A stretch of 64,000 nucleotides of DNA from Desulfonatronovibrio hydrogenovorans DSM 9292. GTDB lineage: Bacteria > Desulfobacterota > Desulfovibrionia > Desulfovibrionales > Desulfonatronovibrionaceae. Shown piece by piece: positions 27,288 through 35,545 of the stretch; the stretch's first letter is position 1; each line of letters starts with the position of its first letter. The notes under the pieces are model-generated. The model saw only the letters and a program-made list of their open reading frames with translations, was not told the DNA's origin and did not search any database. Location of the stretch: contig NZ_JMKT01000015.1 of NCBI RefSeq assembly GCF_000686525.1, positions 62,001 through 126,000 of the forward strand, given 5' to 3'. Made by a program: the position numbers and the translations under genes.

Positions 27288-28031
27288 GTGAACAGTTATC
27301 AGCCAAACGGGTTTGAAAAGCGCTGGCAGAAGATATTTCAGGCTTTTGCCCAAAAACATGAACACGATGCCGGGATAGCAGGGTGGTCAGTCACTGGGTT
27401 GCGGGCCAGGCAGAATCATTTTGAGCATTACTTTTCAAGAGGTGGAAAAAGGTCCGGGAAATGGCTGGATGCGGGCTGTGGTGCAGGCAATTATTCGCGT
27501 CTGCTGGCTGAAAATGGACTCAGTGTGACTGGACTGGATTATTCTTGCCCCAGTCTGGCCAAAGCCAGGCTGAGGAGTCAGCAGGCTATCAACTGGATTG
27601 CCGGAGATGTCAAGTTGGTCCCTTTTGAAGACAGGGTCTTTAGCGGGGTGGTTTGTTTCGGGGTCAGCCAGGCTCTTTCTGGATCCGATCTTTTTTTAAA
27701 TGAGTTGACCAGGGTGGCTGTCAAAGACTCCGAGCTTTGGGTTGACGGTCTGAACAAATGGTGTGTGGTCCACTTTTTTTCCAGTCTGTGGCGCAGGATC
27801 AAAAGAAAACCAAGACACCTGCGCTATGAGTGTCCGTACAGCATGAGAAAAAAGCTTAAGCTGCTCGGCTGGAACCGGGTTGACATATTATGGCTGCCAA
27901 TTCTTCCAGCCCGGCTGCATCGGATTCAGAATGTTCTGGAAATACCGGTAGTGCGAAATTTTTGGCAGAAGGCCCCCCTGGTGGGTCTGATGAGCAGCCA
28001 CGGCTTTGTTTTACGGGCAAAGAAAAACTAA
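27288..28031 (+). CDS. Class I SAM-dependent methyltransferase
   Basis: A 247-residue methyltransferase with motif I WLDAGCGAGNYSRLL (about residues 62-76) and a following acidic residue in LDYS. The rest fits the UbiE/Methyltransf_11 fold. The substrate is unknown; a sugar of the polymer or the product of the E1-like enzyme encoded next are both possible. It starts with GTG three bases after the previous stop and is probably co-transcribed with it. Confidence 0.85.
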   Translation: MNSYQPNGFEKRWQKIFQAFAQKHEHDAGIAGWSVTGLRARQNHFEHYFSRGGKRSGKWLDAGCGAGNYSRLLAENGLSVTGLDYSCPSLAKARLRSQQAINWIAGDVKLVPFEDRVFSGVVCFGVSQALSGSDLFLNELTRVAVKDSELWVDGLNKWCVVHFFSSLWRRIKRKPRHLRYECPYSMRKKLKLLGWNRVDILWLPILPARLHRIQNVLEIPVVRNFWQKAPLVGLMSSHGFVLRAKKN

Positions 28032-28115
28032 GGGTCGGTTTTAAGTTTTTCTGGATCAGATTTTGATGGTTGGGCTGCAAGACGGCTGATAACATGAATC
28101 ATCAAGGAGGACAGG

Positions 28116-28958
28116 ATGGAGAACAACAGCTATGTCCAGGACATGCTGCAGAGGACCCTTTTGTTTTTCAGCCAGGAGGAAGTGGAAGCGGTCCAAAACA
28201 CTGTTTTTGCAGTTTCCGGTCTGGGAGGGGTTGGAGCCATTACTGTGGAGCTGCTGGCCCGGTGGGGAGTTAAAAGCTTTCGTCTTCTGGATATGGACAG
28301 GTATGATCCCTCAAACCTTAATCGCCAGCTTTTTGCCACCTCTCTGACCCTTGGAAAGCCCAAGGTGGAGGTGGCGGCCCAGCGTATCAGGGACATTAAC
28401 CCCAATGCTGATGTTGAAATGATCCTTGCGGAAAGAGTGGACAATGAAAATGTGGAGCGGTTTGCCAGGGGAGCCGGAATCCTGATTCAAAATGCGGATC
28501 ATCCATCCTGCAGGCTGTTTTATCTGGCCGGAAGGAAACATAAAATACCATTGGTCAATGGCCATGCCACCATCACCGGAGGCAGGGTGCAGACCTTTGA
28601 TTACCGTTGTTCAACCTGTGAAAGCCCCTTGGAAGATCGGTGGCAGAAATTCAAGTTTGGAAAAGATTCAAAGCCGCTGGATAGAATGAATAGCAATGAG
28701 ATTGCTGAATTCGACCGGCAGCATGTGCATCCAACTGCTCCATCATTGAATTTTGTCACCAATATGGTGGGCTGTCTTATTGTGGCTGAGGCTGTAAAAT
28801 TGCTCTCAGGAAAAGGAAAGTGCGTTCTTTACCCGAACTATCTGACTTTTGACACTTTTGACTACCGGATGAAGATCAGGAACTCTCGTTCTCCTTTTAA
28901 TCCGGACAATCTGAAAAGGTTATGGAGCGTGGGTCGCTCCAGGCTGTCTTTAAAGTAG
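28116..28958 (+). CDS. Stand-alone E1-like (ThiF/MoeB family) adenylyltransferase
   Basis: A 280-residue E1-superfamily enzyme: GLGGVG at 35-40, acidic LLDMDRYD at 57-64, NLNRQ at 67-71 and a lysine in GKPK. A C-x2-C (CSTC, near 163) could help bind zinc, though a second pair is not evident. The late region TNMVGCLIVAEAVKLL resembles the E1 dimer helix. It should activate a carboxylate as acyl-AMP. No ubiquitin-like partner gene is present, but a rhodanese-like gene follows, and E1-rhodanese pairs commonly serve sulfur transfer. AAGGAGG precedes the ATG, one of the best ribosome sites in the window. Confidence 0.9.
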   Translation: MENNSYVQDMLQRTLLFFSQEEVEAVQNTVFAVSGLGGVGAITVELLARWGVKSFRLLDMDRYDPSNLNRQLFATSLTLGKPKVEVAAQRIRDINPNADVEMILAERVDNENVERFARGAGILIQNADHPSCRLFYLAGRKHKIPLVNGHATITGGRVQTFDYRCSTCESPLEDRWQKFKFGKDSKPLDRMNSNEIAEFDRQHVHPTAPSLNFVTNMVGCLIVAEAVKLLSGKGKCVLYPNYLTFDTFDYRMKIRNSRSPFNPDNLKRLWSVGRSRLSLK

Positions 28959-29022
28959 ATGAATTCCGATCCCTCTAGTCTTAAATCTGAGACCAGGTTG
29001 GGTTACCGGGCAGGAGCTGATT

Positions 29023-29511
29023 ATGAAAATAAAATCGTTGTCAGTCATTTTTCTGGGCGCAGGATTTTTGCTCATGGCAGGTATGGCCGGTGCTCAGGAA
29101 AGGGGACAGATCCATCCCATCAATCAGCAGCTGGTTCAGGTTGGTTTGATGCCAGTGCCCAAGTATTATCCGGAAATACCCCGGATTACTTCTGAGCATG
29201 CTTACTCCCTTTACCTGGCTGGAAGAGCCCTTTTTGTCCTTATTTCTCATTCAGACCGCCATCTGATCCTGGGCGGGGTTCATTTGACTGAAAATCTGCC
29301 TCCCAGGATTGATCCCAACCGGCTTCCGTTTCAGCCAGGGCAGGTGCTGATCGTCTACTGCCCGTGAGGACCTCACGAGGGAAGCAGTGCCCGTGCGGCA
29401 CATCACTTTATCAGTAACGGCCTGCGAAGGCCGGTTTATGTGGTTATTGAGGGAGTGCATCTGATGGCCAAAGCCGGCTTTCCTTTTTATTTGGACGGGA
29501 TTTCCCGCTGA
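29023..29511 (+). CDS. Exported rhodanese-like protein, candidate selenoprotein (in-frame TGA)
   Basis: The frame from ATG 29023 (CAGGAGC upstream) encodes a signal peptide (ending AGAQ) and the first half of a rhodanese domain. It then meets TGA at 29365-29367, directly after Tyr-Cys-Pro. Reading through, the same frame continues with unmistakable rhodanese sequence (PHEGSSARAAHHF, then VYVVIEG and AKAGFPF) to a TGA at 29509. Related rhodaneses have a second Cys two residues after the catalytic Cys (YCxCPxEAxSA), which is where the TGA falls, so Sec at residue 115 is plausible. A hairpin at the right distance follows. If read as Sec, the product has 162 residues and is periplasmic. The alternatives are a nonsense mutation or a 114-residue truncated protein. 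It follows the E1-like gene by 64 bases. Confidence 0.65.
29387..29401 (+). promoter_or_regulatory. Putative bacterial SECIS hairpin
   Basis: GTGCC-CGTGC-GGCAC forms a 5-bp stem with a five-base loop whose second base is G, 26 bases after the in-frame TGA. Bacterial SECIS elements, as I recall, have a small loop with G in the first two positions, about 16-37 bases after UGA. A second, short fold (TGAG-GAC-CTCA at 29365-29375) could compete. Confidence 0.45.
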
Positions 29512-29518
29512 GTGGCAA

Positions 29519-31006
29519 ATGCTCCAGGAATTGAAAACTCTGACCAGGCATTCGGCAATTTACGGGACAGCTGAGATTCTTAAAAAAGGCCTGGGTTTTT
29601 TGATGATCCCGGTCTATACTCACTTTTTGCTTCCAGCAGATTATGGCCTGCTGGAGCTTCTGGAAATGACGGTTATCATAACCGGGATTATATTTGGTCT
29701 GCGCTTGGGCGGAACAATGATCCGTTTTTATCATCAATTCGATGATCCAGGGCAGAAAAGTGAGGTGGTTTCAACCACATTCATTTCGGTTTCCGTGATC
29801 AGCCTGCTTTTGCTTGTTTTCTTGCAGGTGTACAGTGTTCAGATATCTTCACTCATTTCAGGGACACCGGAGAATGCCAAGGCCTTCAGGCTGATGTTCT
29901 TAAGTCTTGTCATTCAGAACATCTACCTTGTCGGTGAAAACTACCTGCTGGCTAGAAAAAAATCAGCCATATATTCCAGTCTTTCCATCCTGACCCTGGC
30001 CATTTCCCTGACCCTCAATATTTTGTTCGTGGTGGGCTTCGGCTGGGGAGTTTACGGAATTCTTTACAGCATGCTCATAGCTAAGCTGGTTAATTTGATC
30101 ATAGTTGTTCCCCTGACCTTTAAAGACGTATCAATATCATTTTCATGGATAAAACTCAGAGACATGTTGTATTATGGACTGCCTCTGGTTCCAGCTTCAA
30201 TAGGTATGTTTCTGATGCATTTCTCGGATAGATTTTTTATCCGTCACTATGTCGACTTAAGTGAACTGGGCATATATGCCCTGGCATACAAATTCGGCAT
30301 GATTCTCTCAGTGCTGGTTGCCGGTCCAATCTTCAAGATATGGAATACCCAGCGTTTTGAGATAGCAAGACAGGAAAAGCCTGATTCAGTTTTCGGAAGA
30401 ATGTTCACTTATTTTCTGCTTGCAGTTACGTCCTTTGCTCTGATCCTCTGTGTCTTTATTGATGAAGCCATCCACATCATGGCTGCCCAGGCCTACCAAA
30501 GCGCTGCCAGTCTGGTCCCGATCCTGGTCCTGGCCTACCTGATGATCAGTATTTCCGGATTCTTCAACCTTGGTTGCATGATTACCGGGCGGACTAAAAT
30601 ACTGGCCGGGGTTCAGGTGGTGGTGACTGTGCTGAACATCTTCCTGAACATTCTGCTCATCAGCAGGTATGGAATCATGGGGGCCGCTGTTTCCACCTTG
30701 GCTACCTTTTCCGTCCTGGCTGTGCTGAATTATCATTATTCTCAAAAAGTATATTACATCAGCATGGAGCATGGGCGGGTTATAAAAGTGTTTTTTACCG
30801 GACTCTGCGTTTATGTTCTGTCTCAGCTAGTGGACAGTACCTTCTGGATTCAGTTGGGTTATAAGGGACTGGTATTGACTCTTTTTCCTCTCATTCTCTG
30901 GCTGACCGGTTTTTTCAGCTCTGATGAGAAGAAAAAGCTAAAGGGCCTGGTGAGAAACCTGAAATCAAAAGAAATCCACGCCAGGGCAGATGATGCCAGG
31001 CAGTGA
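29519..31006 (+). CDS. Wzx-type oligosaccharide flippase
   Basis: A 495-residue polytopic membrane protein of the MOP/PST family with about 12-14 helices, opening with LKTLTRHSAIYGTAEILKKGLGFLMIPVYTHFLLPADYG, in which the N-terminal pattern typical of Wzx flippases is clear. It moves the lipid-linked repeat unit across the inner membrane. It starts seven bases after the readthrough end of the rhodanese-like gene and overlaps the next deacetylase by 17 bases. Confidence 0.92.
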   Translation: MLQELKTLTRHSAIYGTAEILKKGLGFLMIPVYTHFLLPADYGLLELLEMTVIITGIIFGLRLGGTMIRFYHQFDDPGQKSEVVSTTFISVSVISLLLLVFLQVYSVQISSLISGTPENAKAFRLMFLSLVIQNIYLVGENYLLARKKSAIYSSLSILTLAISLTLNILFVVGFGWGVYGILYSMLIAKLVNLIIVVPLTFKDVSISFSWIKLRDMLYYGLPLVPASIGMFLMHFSDRFFIRHYVDLSELGIYALAYKFGMILSVLVAGPIFKIWNTQRFEIARQEKPDSVFGRMFTYFLLAVTSFALILCVFIDEAIHIMAAQAYQSAASLVPILVLAYLMISISGFFNLGCMITGRTKILAGVQVVVTVLNIFLNILLISRYGIMGAAVSTLATFSVLAVLNYHYSQKVYYISMEHGRVIKVFFTGLCVYVLSQLVDSTFWIQLGYKGLVLTLFPLILWLTGFFSSDEKKKLKGLVRNLKSKEIHARADDARQ

Positions 31007-31991
31007 TTCCAAGCGGAGAAAAAGTGCTTTGACCTGGAGACTGGAAATTTTGACCTTTCACCGTATACTCCCTAAAGGGGAAAAATACTTTATCCCACCC
31101 ATGTCCCTGGCTGTTGATACCTTTGCAGACCTTTTAAGGGCGCTGGCTTCCAGATATCAGGTGCTGCATCTAAGTGATGCTGTCCGAAAAATCAGAAAAA
31201 ATGAACTGAAAGGAAAGATTGTCTGTCTTACGTTTGATGATGGCTATCTGGACAATTTAGAGCATGCTGCTGATGTTCTTTTAAAGACCGGCCTGCCTGC
31301 AACTTTTTTTGTACCTGTTCATCATATTCAAACCCAGCAAGTTTATTGGTGGGATTATCTTGATTATCTAGCAAGAGAATCAGGCCAGGATTTTCTGGCC
31401 TGGACCCAAGATAATGACCCAGATTGGATAAACGATGTTTCTGGTTTAAATAAGGTGACCGGGGAGCCTTTGACCGGAAGTCCGGCCAGAGATCTGGTCA
31501 GAAGACTAAACTCCATATCCAGACAGAACAGAGAAGAATATCTGTCCAAGCTTGCCTTATTTTTCGGACCTTATCAGGGACCAAGGCTCCTTATGGACAT
31601 CAGCGAATTGAAAAGACTGATTGATTTGGGCTTTGAAATCGGATCCCATACTGTTTCTCATAACCCCCTGACAGACTTGACTCTGGGGCAGGCTGAAAGT
31701 GAAATCAGTCAATCCAGACAGGTCTTGGAGCAGATGTGCGAAGCAAGGATCCAGGCTTTTTGTTATCCCCGGGGCGCTTGGAATAATGAGCTTGCCGGGC
31801 TGGCTGAAAAGTCTGGTTACAGCTGTGCTGTAACCACTTGCTTCGGCTCAAACCGTCCAGGCCAGAACATGTATTCTTTGAAGAGAAGAAACATTTCTGA
31901 TTACCATGGGATAAGATCCTTGTTCCCGGTGCTTATGAGTCTGATGGAGTTGTCGGGCAGGATGGATTTTTTATTGTCTTCCAGGAGATAA
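30990..31991 (+). CDS. NodB-type polysaccharide deacetylase
   Basis: A 333-residue carbohydrate esterase 4 protein with LTFHRI near the start, TFDDGYLDN as metal/catalytic motif 1 and SHTVSHNPL as the HxxxH motif 2. FCYPRG is motif 3. An insert of about 60 residues between motifs 1 and 2 is common in EPS-linked members. No signal peptide, so cytosolic or membrane-peripheral action is expected. The frame offers two adjacent ATG codons at 30990 and 30993. Confidence 0.9.
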   Translation: MMPGSDSKRRKSALTWRLEILTFHRILPKGEKYFIPPMSLAVDTFADLLRALASRYQVLHLSDAVRKIRKNELKGKIVCLTFDDGYLDNLEHAADVLLKTGLPATFFVPVHHIQTQQVYWWDYLDYLARESGQDFLAWTQDNDPDWINDVSGLNKVTGEPLTGSPARDLVRRLNSISRQNREEYLSKLALFFGPYQGPRLLMDISELKRLIDLGFEIGSHTVSHNPLTDLTLGQAESEISQSRQVLEQMCEARIQAFCYPRGAWNNELAGLAEKSGYSCAVTTCFGSNRPGQNMYSLKRRNISDYHGIRSLFPVLMSLMELSGRMDFLLSSRR

Positions 31992-31994
31992 TGC

Positions 31995-33308
31995 ATGCTT
32001 CCTCTGAGGACCATGGCCTATTTTGGGCTGTTCAGCCTGGCTGTTCTTGGTGCAATACTTTATCATCCCATAGTGGGAATCTACGCATATCTGGTCACAT
32101 ATAATGTCAATCCTCTTGGCCAGTGGTGGGGCGGATACCTGCCAGACTTTGCCACCAGATATGCCTTTATTCTGGCGGTGGCCACATCCATCGGGGTATT
32201 TCTGCACTGGGGCAAATTGAGGATGCAGACCGTGCTGGAAAGACAGGAAGTGCTGCTTATTCTTTTTCTCGGGGTGATCTGGCTGTCTGTACTTCTGGGC
32301 CAGGGATGGGGGGTCCACTATAATGTGATCAAAATGACCAAGGTCGTGTTCATTATTCTTCTGGCTTCCAGGATAATCACCACGTTCTCCTTCTATGAAG
32401 GGATGCTCTGGGTGCTGATAATTTCCGGACTTTACCTGGGTTTTGAGATGTATTCCGGTTCAGGGGTCAGAATCGGAGGCAGGTTTCATGCAGGAGTAGG
32501 CGGATCTGATTTTGGCGAGGGAAATTTTTTGGCAGCCCATTTTGCCTATGTGATTCCCCTGATCGGGGCTCTTTTTCTAAAGGGAACCTGGAAGTCTAGA
32601 GGGATCTGCCTTGTTTCGGCTGTATTTATCCTCAACGCCATTGTCATCACCAGGTCCAGGGGGGCTTTTCTGGCCCTTGGAGTTGGAGCACTGGCAGCGA
32701 TTTTCCTGACCATCTGGCTGAGAGGGCATCGCAAGAAGATAGCTGCTCTTATGGTGCTGGGGGTTGTGGGAGCGGTGTATCTGACTGATCCTGGTTTCTG
32801 GAGCAGGATGGAGACTCTGCAGGTCAGCGATGAAATCACTGAATCCAGGGATGCTTCGGCCGTGGGCAGGCTGGTTGCCTGGAGAGGGGCCTGGGAAATG
32901 GCTCAGGACTATCCTTTAGGCGTGGGTGTGAACGAGTCGTTCAACTTTCTTGGGATATATGTGCCGGAAATGGAGAACAGGGACATCCACAACACCTATC
33001 TTAGATGTCTGGCAGAGCTGGGATTTCATGGCCTTTTGATGCTGGTGCTGTTGATCGGTAATGCATTCTGGATGCTTTACAGGATAGACGGATCAGCCAA
33101 ACATCTGTCTCAGGACCGTGGAATGGATTACTACCTGCACTCCTTTGCCCTTAAGATCGCCATTCTGGTTTATCTTACAGCGGCCATATTCATTTCATCT
33201 GTATTTATTGAAGAATTCTACTGGCTGCTCATGATGCCGGTTTTTCTAAAGCGCGCTTTGGATAATGATCTGTATGATGATGCTAGGCCTGGAGGCAATG
33301 AGGCTTGA
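31995..33308 (+). CDS. Exosortase-associated O-glycosylation ligase / O-antigen polymerase-like protein
   Basis: A 437-residue membrane protein with about ten helices and a large late periplasmic loop (about residues 285-340), the Wzy/WaaL topology. The opening (PIVGIYAYLVTYNVNPL) fits the exosortase A-associated ligase family TIGR03097. It would polymerise repeat units or attach glycan to a protein such as a sorted PEP-CTERM product; the two cannot be told apart from sequence. It starts three bases after the deacetylase stop. Confidence 0.88.
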   Translation: MLPLRTMAYFGLFSLAVLGAILYHPIVGIYAYLVTYNVNPLGQWWGGYLPDFATRYAFILAVATSIGVFLHWGKLRMQTVLERQEVLLILFLGVIWLSVLLGQGWGVHYNVIKMTKVVFIILLASRIITTFSFYEGMLWVLIISGLYLGFEMYSGSGVRIGGRFHAGVGGSDFGEGNFLAAHFAYVIPLIGALFLKGTWKSRGICLVSAVFILNAIVITRSRGAFLALGVGALAAIFLTIWLRGHRKKIAALMVLGVVGAVYLTDPGFWSRMETLQVSDEITESRDASAVGRLVAWRGAWEMAQDYPLGVGVNESFNFLGIYVPEMENRDIHNTYLRCLAELGFHGLLMLVLLIGNAFWMLYRIDGSAKHLSQDRGMDYYLHSFALKIAILVYLTAAIFISSVFIEEFYWLLMMPVFLKRALDNDLYDDARPGGNEA

Positions 33309-33702
33309 AAGCCTTGAGGCTGGGATGTTGGGCGGATGCTCTGAGTTACAGGTGGAAAAGCCAGGATGCCCGGAGGATTTGGGATGACCTGGACTGCAAG
33401 GTTAGGGCTCGTTTTCCTGTAGAAGAAAAAGACGGACTGACATTTCAGTTTCGTCGTGCACCATTGTCCATACAACCAGTATAGTGGTGGAGGGGTGCTC
33501 GCAAAATGAAGACAAAGAGCTTGCCCACTTTGTCAATATTTCTTTTGGTTCCCAGGCTGAAACAAAATACTTGCTTCACCCTGCCAGTTCAATGAAACAC
33601 CAGGATGAATCCATTTCTGCAGACATTGAAAGGCCAGTACGAAGCTTCTGGCCTAAAACTCTGGAGTTTTTATCAGCCAGTAAACAAGGGCGCACAGCAT
33701 AA
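33305..33702 (+). pseudogene. Decayed four-helix-bundle (S23/Avd-like) protein gene
   Basis: From TTG 33305, preceded by GGAGG, one frame reads WKSQDARRIW, then RFPVEEKDGL and RRAPLSIQPV before a TAG at 33482. The next frame picks up with VVEGCSQNEDKELAHF and ISFGSQAETKYLLH. Joined, these match the four-helix-bundle family (SWQDAR, FPxEE-GL-QxRRAxxSI, AEGxxRNxxKEF, SLGSxAE). So the gene carries one frameshift near 33465-33482. Intact members occur inside rRNA intervening sequences and as free genes of unknown role. Nothing else is seen in the 390-base interval between the ligase and the next glycosyltransferase. Confidence 0.8.
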
Positions 33703-34826
33703 TGAATAAAAATTTCATTCCGGATTCCCACCTATCCAGGCTTCCAGTCAAAGTCTGCCTTATTTCTCCCTTCCCTCCGCCTTACGGCGGTATGGCAGTT
33801 CAGGCGGAAAAGCTGGCTTCTCTGCTCAGTGCTGCTGGCTGTCAGGTCTCAAGAGTCAGGACAAATCCGTCTGATTATCCGGGTTCAGGCATTATTTCCC
33901 GTATTCCTGTCCTTCGAACAATGATTAACATGTCTGTTTTTTTGAATAATCTGCGTAAGAAGCTAAGAGAGACGGAGCTGGTCTACTTTTTTACTGGTTT
34001 CTTTAACTTTTTTTTCTGGGTGACCTATCCGGCCCTGATTCTGATTCTATTTTCCGGCAAGCCGGTAATACTCAGCGCCAGGGGTGGCGATGCCCGCAGG
34101 TTCTTCCTCAAATATAAAAAGAGGGTTGTTCCGGTCCTGAGAAAAGTTGACCTGATAACCACCCCTTCAGGCTTTCTCCAGGATGCTTTTAAAGATGTTC
34201 TGGAAATTGAAACCGTGGTCATTCCCAATATTGCGGATCTGAAGCAGTTCGAGTTCAAGGAGAGAAGCGTGTTCAGACCAAAGCTCCTGGTCACCAGGAG
34301 TCTTGAACCCATTTATGATGTTCAAGCAGTCATCAGAGCCTTTCAAATTGTGGCCCGGAGCCATCCGGATGCACTTCTCGGCATTGTGGGCAAAGGCAGT
34401 CAGCGAGGAAAGCTTGAAGAGCTGGTTGCTGATCTTGGTCTTGAATCCAAAGTCATTTTTTACGGCCAGGTCAGCCATGATCAGATTCAAAAGCTTTATC
34501 AGGATTACGACATTTATATCAATGCCTCCCAGGTGGACAACCTCCCAGGGGTAATTCTTGAAGCCTTTGCCTGTGGCTTGCCGGTTGTTTCTACCAATGC
34601 CGGAGGCATCCCCTACATGGTGGAGCATGGAAAAACAGGGCTGCTGTGTGATGTGGGAGATTACCGGGTCCTGGCTGAAAACGTTCTGCGCATTCTGCAT
34701 GACCCTGATCTGGGCAAGTCTCTGGCATTGGCCGGAAGAGCTGAAACCTCCAGGTACTCCTGGGAACGTATCCAGCCAATGATGAGAAATATGTTTGCTG
34801 AATGTGGAAAGAATATGAAGAATTGA
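33702..34826 (+). CDS. GT4 family glycosyltransferase
   Basis: A 374-residue GT-B glycosyltransferase. The N-terminal part opens SPFPPPYGGMAVQAEKL, typical of GT4 acceptor domains. The C-terminal donor domain has IVGKGSQRGKLEEL and the EAFACGLPVVSTNAGGIPYMV segment with its nucleotide-sugar glutamate. It is probably cytosolic and adds one residue of the repeat unit. Its ATG overlaps the stop of the decayed reading frame before it. Confidence 0.92.
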   Translation: MNKNFIPDSHLSRLPVKVCLISPFPPPYGGMAVQAEKLASLLSAAGCQVSRVRTNPSDYPGSGIISRIPVLRTMINMSVFLNNLRKKLRETELVYFFTGFFNFFFWVTYPALILILFSGKPVILSARGGDARRFFLKYKKRVVPVLRKVDLITTPSGFLQDAFKDVLEIETVVIPNIADLKQFEFKERSVFRPKLLVTRSLEPIYDVQAVIRAFQIVARSHPDALLGIVGKGSQRGKLEELVADLGLESKVIFYGQVSHDQIQKLYQDYDIYINASQVDNLPGVILEAFACGLPVVSTNAGGIPYMVEHGKTGLLCDVGDYRVLAENVLRILHDPDLGKSLALAGRAETSRYSWERIQPMMRNMFAECGKNMKN

Positions 34827-34848
34827 ATGTTTTGGGGACAGAGAAGCA

Positions 34849-35511
34849 ATGTTTACTAAAAAGGAACTGCTCTGGTATAAAGATCTGGTTTATTCAAAAA
34901 AAATCGTAATAATATTTATGATGGAGGTACATGATTCATTTGATAATATAAGCAAAACTGATGATTATTATATAAGAAAGGCTGACTATTCAAGTATAGA
35001 CGATCTGCTGTTGTTTCATGACTTGTACTGCATGAAATGGAACTACCTGTTTAACAAAGAGGAAGTTTTAAAAAGGTTTGATGAAGGACATATGTGCTTT
35101 GCAGCGTTTTCCAAAGACAAACATGAAATAGTAGGATTTTCATGGTATGCTATTAATAGTGTCTATTCCAGAGATTTGAAATGCTGGTTTGATATAAATA
35201 ATATTTCAACCATTTCATATAATACTTTTGTCAGGGAAGATTTTAGGGGCATGTCAGTACAGCCATCTATAAGAAAACAGGCATTCATTGATTTAAAGAA
35301 AAGTGGTGTAAAAGATTGTTTCAGCTATGTGTCTGATAAAAACCAGAAGATGATCAGGTCTATCCACAAAAACAACGCCAGGGTGGTTGGAACAGTGGAG
35401 TACGGCTACATGTTGAGTAAATATTACGTGAACCCTAAAATTCCTGCTGATCTGGGAATCCGGGCCAGGCTGGGTAGTACTGATCATTTCCTGGTGTGTT
35501 TCAGTAATTAA
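34849..35511 (+). CDS. GNAT-like acyltransferase, AT-rich, paralogue of 43899-44516
   Basis: A 220-residue protein with a GNAT-type core: EIVGFSWYAI, a SYNTFVREDFRG strand-helix segment that looks like the acetyl-CoA loop, and a late KNNARVVG. The 43899-44516 product shares the same pattern. The gene is clearly richer in A+T than its neighbours and uses more AAA/AAT/ATA codons, a sign of separate origin. Such enzymes N-acylate amino sugars. The donor is not predictable. An in-frame ATG at residue 24 (34918) is an alternative start. Confidence 0.7.
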   Translation: MFTKKELLWYKDLVYSKKIVIIFMMEVHDSFDNISKTDDYYIRKADYSSIDDLLLFHDLYCMKWNYLFNKEEVLKRFDEGHMCFAAFSKDKHEIVGFSWYAINSVYSRDLKCWFDINNISTISYNTFVREDFRGMSVQPSIRKQAFIDLKKSGVKDCFSYVSDKNQKMIRSIHKNNARVVGTVEYGYMLSKYYVNPKIPADLGIRARLGSTDHFLVCFSN

Positions 35512-35545
35512 TGATGAAAAACAGGCAGATATCAGGGGAACAAGC

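Noticed and set aside
28959-29195. 78-codon frame starting right after the E1-like gene
   Set aside because: It runs through the rhodanese-like gene in another frame and looks like random sequence.
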